This document shows, piece by piece, positions 5,901 through 11,280 of a DNA stretch of 11,993 nt; position 1 is the first letter of the stretch, and each line of letters begins with the position of its first letter. The notes under the pieces are model-generated. The model saw nothing but the letters and a program-made list of their open reading frames with translations, was not told the DNA's origin and ran no database searches. The DNA comes from Planctomycetaceae bacterium (GTDB lineage: Bacteria > Planctomycetota > Planctomycetia > Pirellulales > Thermoguttaceae): assembly GCA_009776995.1 (NCBI GenBank), contig WRMR01000099.1, forward strand, positions 1-11,993. Direction: 5' to 3'. The translations under genes were made by a program, and so were the position numbers.

Positions 5901-8082
5901 ACTCAACCCGGTCGAAGCCCGAAGCACGTGACAGATCGAAAAACAACACGTGATCGGCGATTCCCTGAACGGTGGTCGATCCCATACTGAACGTGGCACC
6001 GTCATCGTTCCAGAAATTCACCATGGCCGCAGGGTTGTCGCCGGACGCCTGGATGTTCAATTCGCCGCCGCCGGCAATGCCACTCCAAAAAATCACCTCT
6101 CCGGCAACGCTCAAATTGAAAACCCCGCCAGCTTCGACGTACAGATCGTTCAAGCCACTGACCGTCATGTTATTGTAAAGTTGGAGATTGTCCGCCAGGA
6201 CATTCATTGACGTGTTGCCGGCAACATAAAACGCTCCGCCGTTGCTGCCGCCGATGTCAACGTCTGCAATCGTCTCAACATTTCTCAAATCGACGTAATT
6301 TTGGTCTCCCGCTCCGGCTTGGGTGCGGAATGTATTGGTCAATTCCGGAACAAAATGTGAAACAGTAATGTTTTTCGTCTCTCCGATGACGTCCCCACCC
6401 GTGAACGTGAAATAACCGGAATTGTTTGCGTTGTTGTTTGCATGACCGTAGGAAAAATTGTTGACGATGTTGACCGTACCGCGTTCGATTTCCGTTCCGT
6501 CGGTGTAAGAGTTATTGCCGGCCAACGTCAGTGTTCCAGTGCCGCTCTGGATGACTTTGCCGAGACCGCTGATCGTCTGGGTTTCCGTCACGTCGTCGGA
6601 ATGGTTGTATGCCAGCACGGTGTTGGCACTCATCACGAAACCCGACGTAACAATTCTTCCTGTCGTGCCGCCATTGCCGAGTTGTAGCGTCCCATCCTGA
6701 ATTTCGACGGTTTTGTTTTGCAGATTGTTACTGTCGTTTGTCAGAACGAGTATTCCTGTTCCTTTCTTCGTCAGACTTCCTGTTCCGGTTATGACGCCGG
6801 CAAAGGTGATTTCGTTGCTACCGGTGTCCAGAGTTACGCCGGACTGTGTGCTTCCGGTTGGCGTGGTGGACAGAGTTCCAATATTGGCGTTGCCGCTGTA
6901 ACCGAAATTGATGAACTGAAAATTTTGCACATTGCCGATGGCAGTGTCGTTGTTTTTATTCAGTGTGTTGTTGGTAAAGGCATCGCCGCTGCCTGAAGCG
7001 ACGAAGCCGCCGAACAGATTCGAGCCGTTCAAATTGGCCATGTTGCCAATGGTCACGGTGTTGTTTGTGGCGGAACCTCCGCTGCTGTAACCGCCATAAA
7101 TATCGCCGATGACACTTCCGTCAGAAATATGGACTTGATTATTTGTGACGGCACCACTGCCACCGGAATACCCGCCGTAGAGCGAAGCAGTGACATTTCC
7201 TCCGCTGATGTCGATGATGTTGCCGTCAACCAGTCCGGCAGTATTGATGCTCTGACCGCCGAAGACCGTTCCCCTGGAGATTGTTCCGCCTGTGATAGCC
7301 ACAGTGTTTCCGGTAATGCTGGAGCCGGATTGTCCCCGACCGCCATAAATTCTGGCGTTGCTAATCGTTCCGCCGCTGAGCGTTACCGAATTATTGGACA
7401 CGGTGTTTGCTCCGATGGCACTGTAGGCTCCCGCTATGATCACATCATTGCCTGTGATGCTGCCACCATCAATGGTAACGCTGTTCGTGGAGAGCAGTCC
7501 GCCATTTCCTTGTGAATACGCACCATAAAGGTTGCTTCGCAGAGTTGCTCCCGGGCCAATGGTGACGACATTGCCCGTGGCATTGTTGCCGTTACCGCCG
7601 TTAATCCAGCCGCCGAACACGATTCCGCGCACGGTGGCATTTTCCACCAAAACACTGTTGTCGGCAACATTGCCGCTATAACTCCAGCCACCGAAAACGT
7701 TTCCGCTGGAAACGTTGGCCGTGGAGCCGATAGTTCCGCCCTGAATGGAGACATCGTTGTTCGTGGAATTGTCCCCGGAGTTTGCCGCGATGCCGCCGAA
7801 GACATGGCCTCCGACATTTTGGTTGACCGTAAATGTGTTGCTGGAATGTGCAGTGGGAAAGAGCGAGTTCGGCATGTTCGGCGCGTTCGTTCCGAACACG
7901 TCCGTCGGATTGCCGGTATTTAAGGTTTGCCCTTGAATTTCACCTGTTGGCAAAAGAAACGAGTCAAGGAGTACCGCCATCACAGTGGCAATCATGACTC
8001 GACATAAACTGTTGGCATTCGTTTGCATGACGGATCGGAAAAAACGACAAAAAACACATGGACTTATGTACACATTTGACAT
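2932..8082 (-). CDS. Giant autotransporter with beta-barrel domain
   Basis: A 1716-residue type V secretion protein that would export its own passenger to the cell surface. A hydrophobic signal segment (VMIATVMAVLLDSFLL, about residues 29-44) follows a basic lead; Met-19 (ATG ending at 8028) is a credible alternative start, and no clear Shine-Dalgarno precedes either. Residues about 108-376 form a repeat region of roughly nine 26-32-residue units with pattern N-[NS]-x-V-x-[IL]-x-G-G-x-[IV]...[IL]-[YF]-G-G, predicted as a beta-solenoid. Autotransporter-associated beta-strand repeats (KxGxGxLxLxxxN...GTL) recur near 430-465, 508-540, 1041-1077 and 1137-1175. The C-terminal barrel runs from about 1434 (LWGEFTARHEK) to the end, with alternating aromatic strands, and finishes in FTKKW, an outer-membrane-type terminal aromatic. 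I see no protease motif. Adhesion or surface display is likely; the ligand is unknown. Confidence 0.9.
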   Translation of the reverse strand: MSNVYISPCVFCRFFRSVMQTNANSLCRVMIATVMAVLLDSFLLPTGEIQGQTLNTGNPTDVFGTNAPNMPNSLFPTAHSSNTFTVNQNVGGHVFGGIAANSGDNSTNNDVSIQGGTIGSTANVSSGNVFGGWSYSGNVADNSVLVENATVRGIVFGGWINGGNGNNATGNVVTIGPGATLRSNLYGAYSQGNGGLLSTNSVTIDGGSITGNDVIIAGAYSAIGANTVSNNSVTLSGGTISNARIYGGRGQSGSSITGNTVAITGGTISRGTVFGGQSINTAGLVDGNIIDISGGNVTASLYGGYSGGSGAVTNNQVHISDGSVIGDIYGGYSSGGSATNNTVTIGNMANLNGSNLFGGFVASGSGDAFTNNTLNKNNDTAIGNVQNFQFINFGYSGNANIGTLSTTPTGSTQSGVTLDTGSNEITFAGVITGTGSLTKKGTGILVLTNDSNNLQNKTVEIQDGTLQLGNGGTTGRIVTSGFVMSANTVLAYNHSDDVTETQTISGLGKVIQSGTGTLTLAGNNSYTDGTEIERGTVNIVNNFSYGHANNNANNSGYFTFTGGDVIGETKNITVSHFVPELTNTFRTQAGAGDQNYVDLRNVETIADVDIGGSNGGAFYVAGNTSMNVLADNLQLYNNMTVSGLNDLYVEAGGVFNLSVAGEVIFWSGIAGGGELNIQASGDNPAAMVNFWNDDGATFSMGSTTVQGIADHVLFFDLSRASGFDRVEFVNSGYFHLAGDSLSQPGTVIMMGGAIIDAATISVTDGVILNPDDWDISTLPQTRTPSTLTLKASSSINLSDFVLLYTANAGGVGQTQSGLVDDGQLIPMSNNSLLNIISNNVTMVDGLIGVSTLGGDYFTHGDYLIIRTSDGFSNINTVAGLNSELKLAMDGFAVDPNSGDGPRGGYSFTFGNDSAASGTGNNVWLTHTLSSLSMDWTGGGPLPKSGDWTSNPYFRSLQEDNSKHDTNFLPGDKVYISGADDFDVNLPGGLNPIIRVSGLVVGRNTSETDSNGNYTISGSGGITADADSAFGVYVNSGTSDELVSTGKLEKFGSGTLTFTNTGGNNFISGIDLHGGTVEFNLANQLGGGEIGFLGNTTLWALDDVTLENNIFIDDGVAGNLVADSGVLVIHTGNLTGSSSAVFNKTGGGTVRLADVTSGSGFAGNVLVSSGTLDVTGDYSQAAQFRVETGAILSGTGTIGDTIIMSGGTMNPGGLTRFTNDSTLPQKNPLTINGDLTFDGGSSFDVRIVPIYGGFSDQVVVQGGTVSIDPATTLNVGVDYWNDSQRFDLSSRFTIIDATATTGITGDGFILNTMGLLPRGVVMEQGWSSRDTFDLWFRFDPNNGFGSLGDTPNRTEIGTTIDWLIVNGDPGLYPLIDRLSDPDWTDDDVRKQLDQLHGDLTPNALFMALKEPWRHPFHRLTFDDSIPGVNRHERQLWGEFTARHEKIGDDHNAHASTINRYGVAVGADQWLTKDSVLGVTFQYANPYLRQETGRARMDDYEIGFYTMTRLAGKLEMKAYLGYSRQQYHFHRTVSLPATLSGRHDALLGQLSGTTSGSALAASIELTRPVRWLPGLRVLPVAAADFEQAWIRDYRESAGEAALLYDTASLERVMLRFGVGGEYNLHNRLALNTKLQYATQVNHQEYPALGVRFANGTQPHQPATEIWGSRIGRDYLNFGLGAGWKMNPEGDKLFHVNYDAKWYDRATIHAGEAGFTKKW
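6955..7761 (-). repeat. Coding tandem repeats of the autotransporter passenger
   Basis: About nine degenerate units of 26-32 codons in the N-terminal passenger, each starting near [NT]-N-[ST]-V-x-[IL] and ending near [IL]-[YF]-G-G-[YWF]. Examples are NNSVTLSGGTISNARIYGG, GNTVAITGGTISRGTVFGG and NNQVHISDGSVIGDIYGG. The DNA is diverged between units, so the repeat is conserved at protein level. This fits an old duplication under structural selection as a beta-solenoid. Confidence 0.7.
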
Positions 8083-8124
8083 CGGTTTATTCGCAGATCA
8101 ATCCTGATAGAAAAAACGAGATTA

Positions 8125-8136
8125 ACTAACGTTAGT
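8125..8136. promoter_or_regulatory. 12-bp perfect palindrome between divergent genes
   Basis: ACTAACGTTAGT is a perfect palindrome 43 bp upstream of the autotransporter start, on the side of the divergent transporter operon. Size and position suit a dimeric repressor operator controlling one or both sides. No regulator gene lies in the window, so this is inference. Confidence 0.4.
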
Positions 8137-8153
8137 AAACTATTTTTGTTTAC
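8135..8153. promoter_or_regulatory. Short inverted repeat next to the palindrome
   Basis: GTAAAC and GTTTAC, six-base perfect arms with the seven-base T-rich spacer TATTTTT, overlap the right end of the 12-bp palindrome by two bases. Arms of this length can occur by chance in AT-rich DNA. It could be part of a composite operator or a weak hairpin. I see no convincing -35/-10 pair tied to it. Confidence 0.25.
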
Positions 8154-8370
8154 CACAACCGGTTATACCGCCTGTCAAGATAATTCTTATTTGGTGAGAT
8201 TTGATTCATGTTGCTTTTTCACGGGCAAACTCACGGTTGGCAATTCGTGTGATTTGGCCGCCCGAAAAAGCAAACCAAGGGGGCGAAAAACTGCCAAAAT
8301 CTGCTACAATTATGTTTCGCTTGGATTGTTCATGTTTCCTCATCACCCTGCCACGAGTGAGAGCGGTTTG

Positions 8371-9942
8371 ATGTACGCAGGTATCAAAGAAGCATTTGCC
8401 CCCATTGCCCCAATCGCAATTCTGGTCGTGATTTTTCAATTCGTGACCGGGTTTATGAAACCGGCCATGTTCTCCTATTGGATCGCCGGATCACTTTTGG
8501 CGGGTGTGGGACTGTTTCTCTTCCTGCGGGGGGTGCAACTCTGCCTGTCCCCCATGGGCGAACTGATCGGCAATCGTTTCATTTTCATGCCGAACATGAC
8601 CGCGTTGGTTCTCATTGTGTTCCTGATCGGGACGCTTGCTTGCGCCGCCGACCCCAGTGTGGCCGTGCTGAACGCCAATGTCAAGGCTGCAACGGGCGAA
8701 CATGCGCCTGCACCGCTGTTGTTCCTGCTGATTGTCACGTCGGGGATCGGCGTCTTGCTTGTGGCGGGAATGATGCGAATTGTTTGGAACACTTCCCCGG
8801 CGGCAATGCTTGGCGGACTTGTCGGGTTGGTCTTGATTCTCTCGTGTGTCGCGCCGAAATCATTTGTGCCGCTGGCTCTCGATTCCGGAGGTGTTGCCAC
8901 CGGTCCGTTGACCGTGCCGTTTTTTCTGGCCATTGGTCTGGGGTTTGTCTCGAACCTGGCCGGGCGTTCCGCTTCCTCGGACGGTTTCGGGCTGCTGGGG
9001 ATTGTTGCGTTGGGGCCGATTCTCGGTGTGTTGCTCCTGGGGTTGGCTTGGGGCGATGCCGATACGACGGAACCAACGACCCTGACGCATGCTGCTGACA
9101 ATGCGGCTCCAGCCATTGCAGATGATGCGGCAAATCATGCGGTTGATGAAAACGCGAAACCGGCGATTCATCCCGGTTTTTTGGGACTGTTGCGCGACTT
9201 TTTGAACATCGGTGGAACAACCGCTACTGTCTTGCGCGGCATTGTGCCGTTGATGATCATCGGCTGGTTCGTCGGCGTGCGGCCGTCACGAGTGTCGTCG
9301 GAATACAAAATCCGGCTGTTGAAGGGCACCGTTTGGACGCTCATCGGTTTGATCCTGTTCCTGCAAGCGGTCGAGGTGGGATTCCAGCCGATTGCCGAAC
9401 AACTTGGCAACACACTGGCCGGAATCCGGCACGGCTGGGCCCTTGTCCCGGCGGGACTGCTGCTCGGATTGGCCGTCGGGCTGGCGGAACCCTCCGTCCA
9501 TGTCCTCGGCAACCAGGTCGAAGAGGTCACCGACGGAGCCATTCCCAAGCGGCTGCTGTTGATCCTGATGGCAGGCGGCGTTGCGTTGGCTGCGGCTCTC
9601 GGCATGACAAGGCTGGTCTGCGGATTTTCGGTGCTCTGGATCGTGATTCCCGGCTATCTGCTGATCATCGCACTGAGCTTTTTGTGTTCCCGGACGTTTG
9701 CGTCCATTGCCTACGACGCCAGTACGGTGGTCACCGGTCCGATGCTGGTGACGTTCCTGCTGGTCGTCGCCATGGGAGCCGCCGATGCTCTCGAAGGGCG
9801 TGACCGCATGACGCACGGTTTCGGTTTTGTGGCGATTGTTGCCATGGTGCCGGTTCTTGTCGTCATGACCGTGGGGGCATTCAACAAAACCCGAGAAAAA
9901 TTACGGGCGAAAAAGATCGAAACAACCTCATTTTCGGAGTAA
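8371..9942 (+). CDS. DUF1538 double-domain membrane transporter
   Basis: An integral membrane protein of 523 residues from this start. It contains two DUF1538 units with about a dozen hydrophobic segments in all. Unit 1 has the signature ADPSVAVLNANV and later LDSGGVATGPLTVPFFLAIG; unit 2 repeats them as AEPSVHVLGNQV and YDASTVVTGPMLVTFLLVVA. An Ala/Asp-rich soluble linker (about 9057-9174) joins the halves. The upstream in-frame extension (Met codons at 8332 and 8146) is polar, Cys-rich and unlike the family, so I chose the ATG at 8371, just before the first membrane segment; 8332 is the alternative. From memory, paired DUF1538 proteins (UmpAB) have been reported as monovalent cation/proton antiporters; I infer ion transport here but not the substrate. 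The P-II-like gene follows after 4 bp, indicating an operon. Confidence 0.85.
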   Translation: MYAGIKEAFAPIAPIAILVVIFQFVTGFMKPAMFSYWIAGSLLAGVGLFLFLRGVQLCLSPMGELIGNRFIFMPNMTALVLIVFLIGTLACAADPSVAVLNANVKAATGEHAPAPLLFLLIVTSGIGVLLVAGMMRIVWNTSPAAMLGGLVGLVLILSCVAPKSFVPLALDSGGVATGPLTVPFFLAIGLGFVSNLAGRSASSDGFGLLGIVALGPILGVLLLGLAWGDADTTEPTTLTHAADNAAPAIADDAANHAVDENAKPAIHPGFLGLLRDFLNIGGTTATVLRGIVPLMIIGWFVGVRPSRVSSEYKIRLLKGTVWTLIGLILFLQAVEVGFQPIAEQLGNTLAGIRHGWALVPAGLLLGLAVGLAEPSVHVLGNQVEEVTDGAIPKRLLLILMAGGVALAAALGMTRLVCGFSVLWIVIPGYLLIIALSFLCSRTFASIAYDASTVVTGPMLVTFLLVVAMGAADALEGRDRMTHGFGFVAIVAMVPVLVVMTVGAFNKTREKLRAKKIETTSFSE

Positions 9943-9946
9943 AACC

Positions 9947-10279
9947 ATGAAACTTGAAGAAGGCTACGAACTGATCCTCACCATTGTCAACAAGGGCTGG
10001 TCCGAAAAGGTCATCAAAGTCAGCCGCCAGGCCGGTGCGCAGGGCGCGACCGTGTTGCACGCGCGCGGCAGCGGATTGCACGAGATCACCAGCTTTCTGG
10101 GGATCGCCATTGAACCGGAAAAGGAGGTGGTTCTCAACGTCGTGCCGCATACCATGTCAGAGGCAATCGTCGCCGCGATTTCCGACGCGATCAACCTGAA
10201 AGCCCACGGCACCGGCATCTCCATGATTCTCCCCCTCCGCGGCGTCACGGGGTTGTTCGAGCAGCCGGAAAACCACTGA
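9947..10279 (+). CDS. P-II-like (GlnB-family) regulator protein
   Basis: A 110-residue P-II fold protein expected to form a trimer in the cytosol and to bind nucleotide or another ligand. The N-terminal beta-alpha unit (YELILTIVNKGWSEKVIKVS) and the second half (VVLNVVPHTMSEAIVAAISD) follow the ferredoxin-like repeat, and HGTGISMILPL matches the B-loop region of P-II proteins. The T-loop region (about 41-60, GSGLHEITSFLGIAIEPEKE) is some five residues shorter than in E. coli GlnB and has no tyrosine, so uridylylation at the classical Tyr-51 is impossible. The ATG comes 4 bp after the transporter stop, with its ribosome site (CGGAG) overlapping the end of that gene. Pairing with a membrane transporter recalls GlnK-AmtB and SbtB-SbtA. 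I infer that it gates or senses for the DUF1538 transporter. Confidence 0.85.
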   Translation: MKLEEGYELILTIVNKGWSEKVIKVSRQAGAQGATVLHARGSGLHEITSFLGIAIEPEKEVVLNVVPHTMSEAIVAAISDAINLKAHGTGISMILPLRGVTGLFEQPENH

Positions 10280-10504
10280 TGGCCTCAAGATGTTTCTTTC
10301 CCCGCAGGCCATGGACCAAGATTGATCCCTGCTCCAGCACCACATTGAGTAGTTGGTTGAGTCAAGTGGATACCTATACTCTGTGAAGGCAAAATTTCAA
10401 AAAATCCAAGTGGATTGTGACAATTCCCCTCCGGAACTTTTCGATATTCGCTAGTGTTTTATCGGCTGAACCCGTGTGGACAGGGATTTTGCCGCCACCC
10501 CCCC
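10280..10504. other. Convergent intergenic region without a gene
   Basis: Between the P-II gene and the minus-strand terminator I see no coding sequence. There is a weak inverted repeat (ATGGCCT at 10279-10285 and AGGCCAT at 10306-10312, 20-base loop, no T-run). A nine-base direct repeat, CAAGTGGAT, occurs near 10364 and 10407, and a C-rich tract runs up to the terminator. Nothing here can be given a function. Confidence 0.4.
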
Positions 10505-10534
10505 AAAAAAACGGCGGCCACTTCGTGACCGCCG
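10505..10534 (-). terminator. Rho-independent terminator
   Basis: On the minus strand a 10-bp GC-rich stem with one mismatch (CGGCGGTCAC / GTGGCCGCCG, arms 10525-10534 and 10512-10521) has a three-base loop and is followed by seven T (10505-10511). It lies 36 bp after the stop of the 55-codon minus-strand ORF, so it would end transcription from the flagellar side. Confidence 0.75.
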
Positions 10535-10569
10535 CGTTGATTTTGGCGAAAAATGTTCCGGCGAAAGCC

Positions 10570-10737
10570 TTATGGTTTCGTTACTTCAATATTGAACTCC
10601 ACCGGTTTGGAACTCTTGGGAACTTCCAGGCGAAGTCCTGATGTTGCAGGATTGGAAAACTTGGGATCGACGAGTGGCGTAATCTTGGGAGGTGCGGCTG
10701 GGGGACCTCCGCCGGCTGGCATAACAACTTCTCCCAT
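10570..10737 (-). CDS. Short ORF resembling a lipoprotein C-terminus
   Basis: A 55-codon frame, MGEVVMPAGGGPPAAPPKIT and then PLVDPKFSNPATSGLRLEVP, ending VEFNIEVTKP. The pattern [KR]-[FY]-x-[ND]-P-x-T-S-G-L-x-x-E-V...F-x-[IF]-x-[VL] is how many planctomycete carboxypeptidase-regulatory-like lipoproteins end, so this may be the tail of a shortened gene. A TAG closes the frame nine codons upstream of the ATG. In another frame, from an ATG ending at 10813, sits a signal-like segment (MLFSPVFTRRLVWFSLAF) followed by LELLC; one frameshift near 10745 would join the two into a mini-lipoprotein. No Shine-Dalgarno is clear. The terminator 36 bp downstream supports a transcribed gene end here. Confidence 0.45.
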   Translation of the reverse strand: MGEVVMPAGGGPPAAPPKITPLVDPKFSNPATSGLRLEVPKSSKPVEFNIEVTKP

Positions 10738-10844
10738 AACCTCGGCATAATAATTCTAAAAAAGCAAGTGAAAACCACACCAATCTGCGAGTAAAAACGG
10801 GTGAGAAGAGCATCGATGGTCACAGCTCGAACGAGTCTCAAACG

Positions 10845-11276
10845 TTACACCCGTTCGCTGATTGAGGTTTGCAACAGGTTCATCTGGTGTTTCATCAGAT
10901 TGATGACCGTGTTGAATTCGATGTTGTTTTTGGCCATTTCGGTGACCTGATATTCCATGCCGACGTTGTTGTAATCGTGCTGCAAAATCGGAATGTTGGT
11001 CGGCCAGGTTCCGCCGCCGGTTGTGGTCGAGCTTTTCAACGGGTATCGCGTCTCGGCGGAACCGCCCGGCTCGTAGCGATGTTCAATCGCCCGTGCCAAA
11101 TCGCGTTTGAACAGCCCGACGTCCATGTCCTTCATTTTGTAGTCAGGCGTGTCGAAGTTGGCGATGTTCCCTGCGAGCAGGTTCTGCCGGGCTTCGTTGA
11201 AAATCGCGACTTGTTCCAACGCCGGAACCGTCGTCCCGCCGAAGATCGCGTGAAACTGCATCGTGGGGCGTATCAT
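10845..11276 (-). CDS. flgB: Flagellar basal-body rod protein FlgB
   Basis: FlgB is a proximal rod subunit of the flagellar basal body in the periplasm, exported by the flagellar type III apparatus. The 143-residue length is normal. The N-terminal rod signature is clear (LEQVAIFNEARQNLLAGNIA then NFDTPDYKMKDMDV). The C-terminal helix typical of axial proteins is also present (MEYQVTEMAKNNIEFNTVIN, LMKHQMNLLQTSISERV). The ATG comes 4 bp after the stop of the sigma-54 activator gene, with ACGGAG overlapping that stop as ribosome site, so the two are probably co-transcribed; Met-6 is a possible alternative start. In most operons flgC and fliE follow flgB, but here the next sequence is a 55-codon ORF and a terminator. 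Confidence 0.93.
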   Translation of the reverse strand: MIRPTMQFHAIFGGTTVPALEQVAIFNEARQNLLAGNIANFDTPDYKMKDMDVGLFKRDLARAIEHRYEPGGSAETRYPLKSSTTTGGGTWPTNIPILQHDYNNVGMEYQVTEMAKNNIEFNTVINLMKHQMNLLQTSISERV

Positions 11277-11280
11277 GGGG

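Noticed and set aside
8282..8310. Sigma-70 promoter with TACAAT (8305-8310) before the DUF1538 gene
   Set aside because: The -10 match is good but no acceptable -35 hexamer lies 16-18 bases upstream, so I do not list it as a promoter.
10279..10312. Terminator after the P-II gene
   Set aside because: The seven-base arms enclose a 20-base loop and no T-run follows, so a rho-independent terminator cannot be supported.
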